A model generated the notes under the pieces. The model ran no database searches, had not been told where the DNA came from, and worked only from the letters and a program-made list of their open reading frames with translations. A DNA stretch of 25,543 bases from Desulfoprunum sp. (lineage in GTDB: Bacteria; Desulfobacterota; Desulfobulbia; Desulfobulbales; Desulfocapsaceae). A program made the position numbers and the translations under genes. This document shows positions 16,078 to 24,579 of this stretch, in pieces. How positions within the stretch are numbered: position 1 is the first letter of the stretch; each line of letters begins with the position of its first letter. Location: contig JAUYSF010000249.1 of assembly GCA_030696435.1 (NCBI GenBank), forward strand, positions 1 through 25,543. The letters run 5' to 3'.

Positions 16078-16320
16078 TCAGATACCTTCTGCACCTTCCT
16101 CGTTTTTTATACGGCTCTTCAGCGCATACATTGTGGTCGATCCGGAAGACCAAAACATCAATTTTCCTTCTTTTACCAGATCATTGGCCACATTTTTCAT
16201 ATCGCGCGGTTTTGTTTCAGGATCACATGCATAGAAATCCTTGATATACAGCTGCGCCTTGGGAGATTTTTCAGCTTTCTCCAAAATTGCAGCCTTGAGT
16301 TCATCTTTACTAAGGGCCAT
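16078..16320 (-). CDS. dsrD: Dissimilatory sulfite reductase-associated protein DsrD
   Basis: This small 80-residue protein has the size and sequence character of DsrD, found beside dsrAB in nearly all sulfate reducers using the reductive pathway. DsrD has a winged-helix fold. It was first suspected to bind DNA and was later reported to stimulate DsrAB activity. Here AQLYIKDFYACDPETKPRDMKNVANDLVKEG gives the helices of the fold and KLMFWSSGSTTMYAL the wing; this split is my reading. AGGAG precedes the ATG. It is third in the operon, 84 bases after dsrB, with a hairpin in the gap. Its presence supports sulfite reduction rather than sulfur oxidation. Confidence 0.95.
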   Translation of the reverse strand: MALSKDELKAAILEKAEKSPKAQLYIKDFYACDPETKPRDMKNVANDLVKEGKLMFWSSGSTTMYALKSRIKNEEGAEGI

Positions 16321-16362
16321 GATAAAACTCCTATAATTGGGTACTCGAGGAAAGCACCAAGG

Positions 16363-16388
16363 CCTGACCGGCGGAGAAGCCGGTCAGG
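16363..16388 (-). repeat. Perfect 10-bp stem-loop between dsrB and dsrD
   Basis: CCTGACCGGC (16363-16372) pairs exactly with GCCGGTCAGG (16379-16388) around a 6-base loop. It begins 17 bases after the dsrB stop. The minus-strand side has no T-run after it, so it is probably an RNA-stabilising or attenuating hairpin rather than a full terminator. Confidence 0.75.
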
Positions 16389-16404
16389 TCGAAAAAAACG
16401 CAGA

Positions 16405-17532
16405 CTACTTGATATGGCTGGTGTATTTGAACTGCGTGCTTGTGCGCCAAGTATCATAAGCAAGACGGTAATCATCTATGCTTTTTTCGGTGAAAGGAAT
16501 ATTACATTTCTCAAAGAATTTTTCCCAACCGATTCTCTCTGCCCACTCGCCGAGTCGCTCATACTTCTTAGCATCTTTGGCGTATGCTTCCAGAATTGTT
16601 TTGACTGCAGCCACAGTCTCAGGCCAACGTGGAGTGGTGTTCGGCAGGAAAGGGATTACCAGTTTCGAGAATTTCGGCATCGATCTGGAGTTGGAAACTT
16701 TTCCTCCAACCAAGATAGCAATACCGTCACCCTCTGGATCAGCCAATGGCATGGCAGGACACATCGTGTAGCAGTTGCCGCAGAACATACATCGCTCTAC
16801 ATTTACCTGCACAGTCTTGATCTCTTTACCATCAACTGTTGCCTTCGCGGGTTTTACAGCTCCCAGAGGACAGGAGGCAATCGCCAGAGGCAATTCGCAG
16901 ACGCCGGTGATGCGGAGATGGTCGATCATTGGCGGTTTGCGATGGACACCCAAGATAGCGATATCGGATGCATGGACAGCACCGCACATATTGAGACAGC
17001 AGGCCAAGGCGATACGGCACTGGGCTGGCAGAGTCATAGAGGTGAAATAATCAAACAATTCATCCATAACGGCCTTGACAACACCAGAGGCGTCAGTTGC
17101 CGGAGTATGGCAGTGAACCCAACCCTGAGTATGGACGATATTGGTCACACCAGCACCAGTACCCCCAACCGGGAACTTGTTTCCACGGCTGGCCAGATCG
17201 TCTAACAACGGTTGAACCTTGGCCTTTGCATCGACCATAAATTCAATGTTATTCCGAGTGGTAAAACGCAGAAAGCCTTCACAATGTTTATCGGCAATCT
17301 CGCAGACCTCACGGATGAACTCAACAGAAACAAGACGGGCACCGCCAACACGCACGGTATAGACCTCAGCGCCGGTCTCTGACTTATGCATCAGGACGCC
17401 TGGCTGAGTAATCTCATGCCACAGCCATTTGCCTTTGTTTTCTTTGATGACAGGTGGAAAAAATTGTTCATAGTGGGGTGGGCCCAAATCTGAGATCCGG
17501 CCTTCCATTGGTTTGTCGGGATTATAACCCAT
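16405..17532 (-). CDS. dsrB: Dissimilatory sulfite reductase beta subunit
   Basis: This 375-residue beta subunit of the cytoplasmic DsrA2B2 enzyme helps reduce sulfite in the last step of sulfate respiration, with DsrC as cosubstrate. Cys141, Cys178, Cys179 and Cys183 (HCHTPATD and [10 protein letters not shown]) form the CxnCCxxxC siroheme/[4Fe-4S] motif, with the same spacing I recall for the Desulfovibrio protein. The ferredoxin insert shows [12 protein letters not shown] (248-259). AGGAG lies before ATG 17532. It follows dsrA by 50 bases and precedes dsrD. A hydrophobic, aromatic C-terminal end ([15 protein letters not shown]) is normal for DsrB. Confidence 0.98.
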   Translation of the reverse strand: MGYNPDKPMEGRISDLGPPHYEQFFPPVIKENKGKWLWHEITQPGVLMHKSETGAEVYTVRVGGARLVSVEFIREVCEIADKHCEGFLRFTTRNNIEFMVDAKAKVQPLLDDLASRGNKFPVGGTGAGVTNIVHTQGWVHCHTPATDASGVVKAVMDELFDYFTSMTLPAQCRIALACCLNMCGAVHASDIAILGVHRKPPMIDHLRITGVCELPLAIASCPLGAVKPAKATVDGKEIKTVQVNVERCMFCGNCYTMCPAMPLADPEGDGIAILVGGKVSNSRSMPKFSKLVIPFLPNTTPRWPETVAAVKTILEAYAKDAKKYERLGEWAERIGWEKFFEKCNIPFTEKSIDDYRLAYDTWRTSTQFKYTSHIK

Positions 17533-17582
17533 GATTAGTCTCCTTATTTTATATATGGGGAAAGTATTCAGATCAAACTGTA

Positions 17583-18863
17583 TTAGGCAGCGTGACGAGC
17601 CCGGAACTCCTCAACATTACGCTCAAAACCACCTTCCACCTCTTCCTCTCTCCAGAATACGTATGGATTTGAACGAGGCTCTTTTACATGCTGCGGAATC
17701 GGTTCGATTTCCATTACTTTCAGGAAGTGAGGCAGACCAAGACGCTGCATGGTCTCCCCAACGCGCTCCCGGTTCTTGCCAATTTCCATCCACCAATCCC
17801 AGACCTTCTCAATAAATTCAACCAACTCTTCAAATTCGTTGTCGGCAGACATTTTCATAAAGGGAACGATAAGAGTTGCAAACTGGGCACCATCAAGAAT
17901 CGGGGCTTTGGCTCCGACACAGATGGAAGCACCGGTATCTACACCGGGGCGCAGGGCACGCGGCATAACATTGATGCAATGCATGCAGCGAGTGCATTCA
18001 GTGTTATCAATCTTCAGCTCACCACCTTCCATCCACATGCACTGGGTAGGACAAAGATCAACAACCTCTTTCTCAATGCTGAACTTACCCCAGTCACGGC
18101 CACTATGGGCACCACCATTTGACGGATAATTACCGGCGATATACTCTTTTACGGCAGCCTGATCGATGCGGATCTCATCTCTCCAGGTACCGATTACGGC
18201 AATATCGGAGCGGGCAATTGCGGCGACACAATCATTCGGGCAACCGGAGAATTTAAATTTAAATTTGTACGGGAAGGCAGGACGATGAATCTCATCCTGA
18301 TATTTCAGCGTCAGAGAATGACAGCATTCTTCCGTGTCATAGCAGGACCACTCACAACGGGACTGGCCTATGCAGTTGGCAGGGGTACGGAGGTTAGAGC
18401 CTGATCCGCCGAGATCCTGGCCCATGTCATGGGTGAGATCCCAGAAGAATGGCTCAAGATTCTCGGTACGGGTACCAAGAAGAATGATGTCACCGGTGGA
18501 ACCATGAAAGTTCGTCATACCGGAGCCATACTTCTCCCAGAGATCCATGAGCTGACGCAGATTCTTGCTCGAGTAGTATTTCGATGCGGGCTGTGCAACA
18601 CGTACGGTGTGAAAATGCTCTACCCCTGGAAACCTCTTCGGTAAATCTGAATAGCGGCCAACAATACCACCGCCGTATCCAAAAACACCGACGATACCGC
18701 CGTGCTTCCAGTGGGTGATTCTTTCCTTGTACGACAGCTCAAGCTGACCAAGAATATCCCAGCACTCTGGTTTAGTCTCGGCCTGCCGCTTGAGGTCTGT
18801 AACGAAGCTTGGCCAAGGGCCACTCTCCAGTTGGTCCAACAAGGGCGTCTCATGCTTTGCCAT
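17583..18863 (-). CDS. dsrA: Dissimilatory sulfite reductase alpha subunit
   Basis: This 426-residue alpha subunit holds the catalytic siroheme. Cys174 and Cys180 (CYDTEEC) and Cys208 and Cys212 (SGCPNDC) give the CX5C-CX3C motif binding the siroheme-coupled [4Fe-4S] cluster. The ferredoxin domain carries CPTQC (271-275) and CTRCMHC (290-296). The [21 protein letters not shown] stretch upstream is highly conserved in reductive-type DsrA. A strong AGGAGG lies before ATG 18863. It heads dsrA-dsrB-dsrD behind a near-consensus promoter at 19059-19087. Nothing suggests truncation or transfer. With dsrD beside it, it fits a sulfate/sulfite reducer of the Desulfobacterota. Confidence 0.98.
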   Translation of the reverse strand: MAKHETPLLDQLESGPWPSFVTDLKRQAETKPECWDILGQLELSYKERITHWKHGGIVGVFGYGGGIVGRYSDLPKRFPGVEHFHTVRVAQPASKYYSSKNLRQLMDLWEKYGSGMTNFHGSTGDIILLGTRTENLEPFFWDLTHDMGQDLGGSGSNLRTPANCIGQSRCEWSCYDTEECCHSLTLKYQDEIHRPAFPYKFKFKFSGCPNDCVAAIARSDIAVIGTWRDEIRIDQAAVKEYIAGNYPSNGGAHSGRDWGKFSIEKEVVDLCPTQCMWMEGGELKIDNTECTRCMHCINVMPRALRPGVDTGASICVGAKAPILDGAQFATLIVPFMKMSADNEFEELVEFIEKVWDWWMEIGKNRERVGETMQRLGLPHFLKVMEIEPIPQHVKEPRSNPYVFWREEEVEGGFERNVEEFRARHAA

Positions 18864-19037
18864 GAATTCCTCCTTTGAATTTCTGTTTAAACTGCAACCT
18901 TAACCAAAAATAGAAAAACCTATCAGCAGTTCTCGTTTTCCCGCAGATCGGCTTGAAAAAATCCTTTCGCCCCAATCGCCTGTTCCATTTCCTGAAGACA
19001 TACACAACCACCAGGATGACAGGAAAAACAGAACCTT

Positions 19038-19052
19038 TGAACATTCATTCAG
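19038..19052. promoter_or_regulatory. Candidate dsr operator, copy 1 (at the transcription start)
   Basis: TGAACATTCATTCAG contains the dyad TGAA-N6-TTCA and begins at the predicted transcription start of dsrA. A near-identical copy lies at 19119-19133. Confidence 0.4.
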
Positions 19053-19058
19053 GGGTTG

Positions 19059-19087
19059 AGAATATCGTCGAAGATCCCTTTTGTCAA
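19059..19087 (-). promoter_or_regulatory. Sigma-70-type promoter of dsrABD
   Basis: On the minus strand a perfect TTGACA (19087-19082) is followed after exactly 17 bases by TATTCT (19064-19059). The predicted start near 19052 gives a leader of about 190 bases before dsrA. Confidence 0.65.
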
Positions 19088-19118
19088 CAAAAAAGCAGCC
19101 CGAATACTACGCCCAGAA

Positions 19119-19133
19119 TGAACAACCATTCAG
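19119..19133. promoter_or_regulatory. Candidate dsr operator, copy 2 (upstream of the promoter)
   Basis: TGAACAACCATTCAG matches copy 1 at 13 of 15 positions, keeps the dyad TGAA-N6-TTCA, and is centred about 74 bases upstream of the predicted transcription start. It sits between the pgi stop and the -35. Confidence 0.4.
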
Positions 19134-19149
19134 CCATGAACTCTGTAAC

Positions 19150-20754
19150 TTAAGGCGTTTTCAGGGCGACCTGCAGAAACTTCCGCTGGATACTGTCTTC
19201 TCTCTTATCTCTGCCGGACAGGCAATCGAGAAAGCGCGTGGCGAGCACTTTCCCCAACTGCACACCTTCCTGGTCAAATGAATTTATATTCCAGGCAAAG
19301 CCCTGAAAGACAATTTTGGCCTCATACAAGGCAAGTAGAGCTCCCATGGTTTGAGGAGTCAAACGATCAATGAGCAGCAGCGTTGAAGGTCTATTTCCCG
19401 GAAAACATTTATTTGGGTTGTCACTTGTCTGACCAACGGCTAGGGCCAAGGACTGGGCGAGCAGGTTGGCGAGAAGTTTCTGCTGTGAGGTGCTGCCCGC
19501 GACCTCGACATCCTCCCCCCGTTGACTAGTTATGCAGCCTATAAACTCAACAGGGACTATTTCCATACCCTGATGTAGGAGTTGATAGAAGGCATGTTGG
19601 CCATTTGTGCCCGGCTCCCCCCAGATAATCGGCCCTGTCTTATACGTTACAGGCTGGCCTGTCCGATCCACGGATTTACCGTTACTCTCCATATCACACT
19701 GCTGCAGATGAGCCGGAAATCTGTGCAAGGCCTGACTGTAGGGCAGGACAGCTACGGTGGGAGAGCCTAGAAAATTGTGATTCCAGATGCCCAACATAGC
19801 AAGGAGCAGAGGCAGGTTCTCGCGCAATATGGGATTTTCTGCCGTCAAATCCATTTCGGCAGCCCCTTGCAAAAACTCGACAACCTTTTTATATCCGAGG
19901 AAAAATCCGAGCATGACGACACCCACCATGGAAGTGGCGCTGTACCTTCCTCCTATATAGTCGTACATATAGAAGGAACACAGGTACTCCTCCGGATTAT
20001 CTATTGGACTGCCCTCACCCGTAACGGCAATACAGTGCCTACGAGGATCGAGATTGGCATCCTGCAAGGCCTTGCGGACAATTGTTTCATTAGTCAGGGT
20101 TTCAAGGGTAGTGCCACTCTTGGAGACGATATTGACAAGGGTAGTCGACAGATCAACCTGGGCCAGCACCGCCGAGGCATCATCAGGATCGACATTGGAG
20201 ATGAAAAAAACCTGCCGCCCTTTCTGGCCATAAGGAATCAGGGCTTCATAGATCGAACGCGGCCCCAGATCTGAACCACCGATGCCCACATGGATCATGG
20301 TAGAAAATTTCTTCCCCTCTGCATTGCAGATTTGCCCGGTGTCGATCCCTTCTAAAAACAAAGCGAGCTTAGCCAGTTCCCTGCGAGCCTGGGCAGTTGC
20401 CTCGGGTTCAGCCGGAGTATCGCTAAAAAGGTCACGGCAGGCGGTATGTAAGACCTGACGATTCTCACTCTCGAAGCCGGAAATACAGTTCATGATTCCC
20501 CCTCGCCGCATCTCTTGAAACTGGGAAACCAGTTGGCATTCAGCCGAGAGTTCCTGCAGGGTGTCAAGCACCTCGTCGGTAACCCGCTGTGTCGCATACA
20601 ACAACTTCAACCCATCAGATTGACAGATATATCGCTCAAGGCGATTATTCGCAGTCAGGGCCTCGGGCAGCGTCAGATCATAGAGTTGCTGGGCGAGAAC
20701 ATGCAGCTGTTTTCCGGCAATCGACTCAATCAGGTTTTTCCTTTTTTTCCCCAT
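19150..20754 (-). CDS. pgi: Glucose-6-phosphate isomerase
   Basis: This 534-residue enzyme interconverts glucose 6-phosphate and fructose 6-phosphate. Family signatures are VGIGGSDLGPR (156-166), VSKSGTTLETLTN (210-222, phosphate-binding), YIGGRYSATSMVG (266-278), WGEPGTNGQHAFYQLLHQG (378-396, base Glu380 and His386) and the closing segment AKIVFQGFAWNINSFDQEGV ending at Lys502. It is the second gene of an rpe-pgi pair: its ribosome-binding site overlaps the rpe stop and only 10 bases separate them. In a sulfate reducer it most likely works in gluconeogenesis and sugar-nucleotide supply. The N-terminus is somewhat divergent but the length is normal. Confidence 0.97.
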   Translation of the reverse strand: MGKKRKNLIESIAGKQLHVLAQQLYDLTLPEALTANNRLERYICQSDGLKLLYATQRVTDEVLDTLQELSAECQLVSQFQEMRRGGIMNCISGFESENRQVLHTACRDLFSDTPAEPEATAQARRELAKLALFLEGIDTGQICNAEGKKFSTMIHVGIGGSDLGPRSIYEALIPYGQKGRQVFFISNVDPDDASAVLAQVDLSTTLVNIVSKSGTTLETLTNETIVRKALQDANLDPRRHCIAVTGEGSPIDNPEEYLCSFYMYDYIGGRYSATSMVGVVMLGFFLGYKKVVEFLQGAAEMDLTAENPILRENLPLLLAMLGIWNHNFLGSPTVAVLPYSQALHRFPAHLQQCDMESNGKSVDRTGQPVTYKTGPIIWGEPGTNGQHAFYQLLHQGMEIVPVEFIGCITSQRGEDVEVAGSTSQQKLLANLLAQSLALAVGQTSDNPNKCFPGNRPSTLLLIDRLTPQTMGALLALYEAKIVFQGFAWNINSFDQEGVQLGKVLATRFLDCLSGRDKREDSIQRKFLQVALKTP

Positions 20755-20764
20755 AACTGGCCCC

Positions 20765-21460
20765 TTACCGGAGGATTGACTTGCCCTTGCGGTCCTGCCC
20801 TGCTTTGGCCATTGACCTCAGCTCGTCCAGAGTAGCGGCATATTCATCACTGCCGTAAACCGCTGATCCCGCCACAAAAATATTGGCCCCAGCCTCTGCT
20901 ACATCGGCAATGGTCTTGTTGCTGATTCCACCGTCGACTTCTATCTCCACATCAAGCCCAAGAGCCTCTATACGCTGATACAATTCCCAGATTTTTTCCA
21001 GACTGGAAGGAATAAAGGACTGCCCCCCAAAACCGGGGTTGACCGTCATCAGCATGACCAGATCAAGATCTTCCAGTATATAATCAAGCGTTGAGAGTGA
21101 GGTAGCCGGATTGAGCACTACCCCGGCCTTTTTCCCCAGTTCTTTTATCCGGGAAACTGTCCGATGCAGATGATTACAGGTCTCAACATGAACCGTGATC
21201 CAATCGGCACCCGCCTCGGCGAATGCCTCGAGATAGGCGTCGGGGTTGGAAATCATTAGATGCACGTCCAATTCCTTGCTGGTGACGGTGCGGGCCGCCC
21301 TGACAAGAAGCGGCCCCAGCGTGATGTTTGGGACAAAATGCCCGTCCATAACGTCAACGTGGATCACATCGGCACCGGCCTGATCAACCGCCCGAATTTC
21401 TTCACCCAACCGGGTAAAATCAGCAGACAGGATCGACGGAGCGAGTTGTATTTTCCGCAT
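20765..21460 (-). CDS. rpe: Ribulose-phosphate 3-epimerase
   Basis: This 231-residue TIM-barrel enzyme of the pentose phosphate pathway interconverts ribulose 5-phosphate and xylulose 5-phosphate. It has APSILSADFTRLGEE (7-21), HVDVMDGHFVPNITLGP (34-50, metal ligand His34 and catalytic Asp36), DVHLMI with His67, MTVNPGFGGQSFI (138-150) and VDGGIS with the second catalytic Asp176. The start has AAGGAG upstream. It is directly followed by pgi, and dprA ends 77 bases upstream. The C-terminal tail KAGQDRKGKSILR is unremarkable. Confidence 0.97.
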   Translation of the reverse strand: MRKIQLAPSILSADFTRLGEEIRAVDQAGADVIHVDVMDGHFVPNITLGPLLVRAARTVTSKELDVHLMISNPDAYLEAFAEAGADWITVHVETCNHLHRTVSRIKELGKKAGVVLNPATSLSTLDYILEDLDLVMLMTVNPGFGGQSFIPSSLEKIWELYQRIEALGLDVEIEVDGGISNKTIADVAEAGANIFVAGSAVYGSDEYAATLDELRSMAKAGQDRKGKSILR

Positions 21461-21537
21461 AGCATACTCCTTATGAGTGTTACGACAGGGCCAAAAAGGA
21501 AATTGCAGGAAAACTGCAAGAGGCCATTTCAGGTGTT

Positions 21538-22641
21538 TTACCTATTTGTTGTTCTGACCGCATCACCCGGCAGCATTTCGATACAGCCTTCGAGTTCGAG
21601 AAGGAAGAGCAATTCACTCACCCGAGCGGGCGAAAAACCAGATATCTGCATGAGAGTTGCACGAAGTTGCGGATATGGCTCTATGAATCCGAGCAGCGTT
21701 GCAGCCTCCGGATCAATATGGGCAAACGATTTCCCCTGAGAGCAGTCTTCACCTGAACATGGCCGCCGGCTATCAAACCGCAATTCTTCGAAGACATCTT
21801 CAGCGGATTGAACCAGCTTAGCCCCCTGTTTCAACAACCAATGGGTCCCCTCACTTTTGAATGAATCCACCTGACCTGGAACGGCAAACACCTCTCGTCC
21901 TGAATCGAGGGCCATCTGGGCCGTGATGAGTGATCCGGACTTGCGGGCCGCCTCCACAACAATCACCCCGAGGCTCAAACCAGCAATTATCCTGTTTCGG
22001 GCCGGGAAGCGAAAACCGTCCGGAGTCGTGCCTAAGGGATATTCACTTAGCAGAAGCCCTGAATCCCTGACACTCTCATACAAGCGACGATTCTGATAAG
22101 GATAGACGACATCCAGCCCACAGCCGAGCACCGCAATTGTATCACCTTTCACCGCAAGGGCACCGGAGTGGGCTTCTGTGTCGATCCCAAGAGCCAATCC
22201 TGAGACAATCGTCAAAGAGGGTGCAAGATTTCTGGCAAGAGAAAAAGCGGTTCGCCGTCCGTATCCGGTAGAAGCGCGGGAACCGACTATAGCGACGCAA
22301 TCGGTCGCCAGCAGTTCCTTGCGACCCGTCACATAAAGGACAGGAGGAGGATCGGCGATCTGTCTGAGGAGAGGAGGGTAGGCAGTATCACTGTAGGCTA
22401 TGGCCAGGCAACCTTTGGTCTTCAAGAGATCAAGCTCCTCCCTGCCCCTTTGCCACAGTCTTTCCGGAGAAGAGAGCGCGGCAATCTGCCTGGCCTGAAT
22501 TCCGGGAATCTTGTGCAAATTCTGGAGACCTGCTCCTAGAACCCGATCGGGGCTGCCCAGATGCTCAACCAGCCGCCAGAATCCAGTCAGTCCGAGTCCG
22601 GGAGCCAAACACAGGCTCACCCAGTCAAGGATCGCCGCCAT
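21538..22641 (-). CDS. dprA: DNA-processing protein DprA (Smf)
   Basis: This 367-residue DprA loads RecA on incoming single-stranded DNA during natural transformation and is also kept in many species not known to be competent. An N-terminal helical/SAM-like region (1-75) precedes the Rossmann-like core with IVGSRASTGYGRRTA (118-132), SGLALGIDTEAH (147-158), LGCGLDVVYP (172-181) and FPARNRIIAGLS (212-223). A C-terminal winged-helix domain lies at about 305-365 after a Cys-containing linker. AAGGAG precedes the ATG. It lies between rpoD and rpe on the same strand, and may be read from the rpoD transcript (86-base gap, no terminator seen). Confidence 0.96.
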   Translation of the reverse strand: MAAILDWVSLCLAPGLGLTGFWRLVEHLGSPDRVLGAGLQNLHKIPGIQARQIAALSSPERLWQRGREELDLLKTKGCLAIAYSDTAYPPLLRQIADPPPVLYVTGRKELLATDCVAIVGSRASTGYGRRTAFSLARNLAPSLTIVSGLALGIDTEAHSGALAVKGDTIAVLGCGLDVVYPYQNRRLYESVRDSGLLLSEYPLGTTPDGFRFPARNRIIAGLSLGVIVVEAARKSGSLITAQMALDSGREVFAVPGQVDSFKSEGTHWLLKQGAKLVQSAEDVFEELRFDSRRPCSGEDCSQGKSFAHIDPEAATLLGFIEPYPQLRATLMQISGFSPARVSELLFLLELEGCIEMLPGDAVRTTNR

Positions 22642-22727
22642 AGAACTCCTTAAATTATCAGAAATGTTTAACAGGAACAGCCGCCACAGATACCTAAAAC
22701 CGTCGCATCAGCTGCTGAGGCAGGCTG

Positions 22728-24380
22728 TTAGTCCGTCATGAACACCCGCAGTTCTTCAATCCTCGACGGATGTTTCAGCTTGGCGATGGCCTGGGCCTCT
22801 ATCTGCCTGATGCGTTCCCGGGTGACTGCAAAACACCGACCGACCTCTTCCAAAGTATGGTCGCAATCGGCATTGATCCCGTATCGCATCCGCAGGACCT
22901 TGGCCTCACGGGGAGAGAGGGACGACATCACTTGCGTCAAACACTCCCGAAGACTCGAGACCATCGACGCTTCATGCGGCCCGGGCCGGCTACTGTCTTC
23001 AATGAAATCCCCAAGATATGTCTCCCCATCATCCCCTACGGGGGTATCAAGAGAGATGGCATCCTTGGCGATTTTCAGGGCCGACTTGACCTTTGAAACC
23101 TCGGTGCCGAGCTGTTCCGCCATCTCTTCCGGGGTCGGCTCGCGGTGCTCTTCAAGGAGAAAGTCTTTTGATACGCGAAGCAGGCGGTTGATCGTCTCGA
23201 TCATATGGACAGGCAGGCGGATGGTTCGGCCCTGGTCTGCAATGCCGCGGGTGATCGATTGCCGTATCCACCAGGTGGCATAAGTGCTGAACTTGTAACC
23301 ACGATGGTAATCAAACTTCTCGACCGCCTTCATGAGACCGATATTGCCTTCTTGAATGAGATCTGAGAACTGGAGTCCGCGATTGGCGAATTTTTTTGAC
23401 ACGGAGATAACCAGCCGCAGATTTGCCCTGACCAGGGCCTCCTTGGCATATTTGGCCATATCCCTGCCGGCCTCAATCTCATAAAGGGCGAGCTGCAGAT
23501 CCTTATGATCCATTCCGGCTTCACCCAGAAGTTGTCTGTTCACCTGCTCTTCGATTTCTTGAGATTTGAGCACAGCAGAAGGCTCGGCGACGACCAGATC
23601 ACGGCTCCGCATCATCTCCACAAAAACCTTACGAAATCTCCTGGAAAGATCCTCAAGCCCTGCGGCAACAGCGTTGACACACTCTGAGCAGACAATTCTT
23701 TCCTGAAAAAGCTCAGCAATCTCGGTACCAATCTCAATGAGTTTGCCATGGATATCTCTGGCCTCCTGAGAGTCAGTCGCCAGCATGCGATATTTCTCAA
23801 GTAACCCGTTCCTCAGCGCGTCCAACTCGATAGCCTTTTCAATATTGGCCAGAAAAATCTTGGATTCACGGGTAATAATTTCGGGCTGATCTTCAGGAAT
23901 GCCATTGAGAATATGACAGATTTTGTCTTTACTCAGTACTAGATCTTTGGAGATCTCAAGAAGGGCTGGAACGGCCAGAGGGGTCTTGAATGCGGCGTTC
24001 TGAATCCGCCGCTTTCCTTCCTCCATCATCTTGGCAAGTCTCAGCTCCTCTTCGTGGTTGAGGAGGGTTAACGATCCCATTTCACGGAGATATATATTCA
24101 TCGGGTCGATGGAATGGATGGCATCCTTGCCCGGGGTTCTGGAAATCCGACGACGATCCCCTTTTCGCCGATCGCTGAATGAAGTCTCCCGACGATCGCC
24201 CCCTTGTGATCTTCTGTCTTCCGGAAGGCTTTCACAGAGACCGATGGGAATAGCCTCATCATCGGCCTTATATATGCCCGTCAGTTCAAAAATCGATGAT
24301 TCATCTTCTTCCGAGACAAAGAAATCTTCCTCCAGCTCAAACTGGCTGGAATCACCGCACTCACGTTCTTCTGAAGCCAT
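22728..24380 (-). CDS. rpoD: Primary RNA polymerase sigma factor RpoD
   Basis: This 550-residue housekeeping sigma-70 has region 1.2 at about 92-125 ([16 protein letters not shown]), a non-conserved region, then region 2 at about 315-385 with [36 protein letters not shown] and [15 protein letters not shown]. Region 3 follows to about 470, and region 4 holds [15 protein letters not shown] and the helix-turn-helix [20 protein letters not shown]. The N-terminus is short and acidic, and residues 55-78 contain several DRR repeats instead of a clear region 1.1. I use ATG 24380, eight bases after AAGGGGGA; a TTG two codons earlier is too close to that site. dnaG lies upstream, as in the classical rpsU-dnaG-rpoD operon. 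Confidence 0.96.
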   Translation of the reverse strand: MASEERECGDSSQFELEEDFFVSEEDESSIFELTGIYKADDEAIPIGLCESLPEDRRSQGGDRRETSFSDRRKGDRRRISRTPGKDAIHSIDPMNIYLREMGSLTLLNHEEELRLAKMMEEGKRRIQNAAFKTPLAVPALLEISKDLVLSKDKICHILNGIPEDQPEIITRESKIFLANIEKAIELDALRNGLLEKYRMLATDSQEARDIHGKLIEIGTEIAELFQERIVCSECVNAVAAGLEDLSRRFRKVFVEMMRSRDLVVAEPSAVLKSQEIEEQVNRQLLGEAGMDHKDLQLALYEIEAGRDMAKYAKEALVRANLRLVISVSKKFANRGLQFSDLIQEGNIGLMKAVEKFDYHRGYKFSTYATWWIRQSITRGIADQGRTIRLPVHMIETINRLLRVSKDFLLEEHREPTPEEMAEQLGTEVSKVKSALKIAKDAISLDTPVGDDGETYLGDFIEDSSRPGPHEASMVSSLRECLTQVMSSLSPREAKVLRMRYGINADCDHTLEEVGRCFAVTRERIRQIEAQAIAKLKHPSRIEELRVFMTD

Positions 24381-24509
24381 GAACAATTCCCCCTTAGCCT
24401 AGCAGGCCATTGCCGAGCATCCCGGATGCACAATCACACCAGCGGTTCGGCACATTCCTTTCTCTTAGCCAATACATAATCAAAAAAATCTTGTAATTCA
24501 ACCACATCC

Positions 24510-24541
24510 TAGATATGGAACAAATAAAGTCGAATTGTCAA
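24510..24541 (-). promoter_or_regulatory. Weak candidate promoter of rpoD
   Basis: A perfect TTGACA (24541-24536) sits in the AT-rich dnaG-rpoD gap, but the best -10-like TATCTA (24515-24510) is 20 bases away. It may allow rpoD transcription independent of dnaG. Confidence 0.25.
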
Positions 24542-24579
24542 GAAATTTTATTAACTCATGGCCAATTGAGAACAAATGT

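Noticed and set aside
18850..19044. A 64-residue frame with a hydrophobic segment that fills the dsrA leader and overlaps the dsrA start
   Set aside because: It has no ribosome-binding site, its end lies inside dsrA in another frame, and it resembles nothing known; I treat it as chance, although it lies within the predicted transcript.
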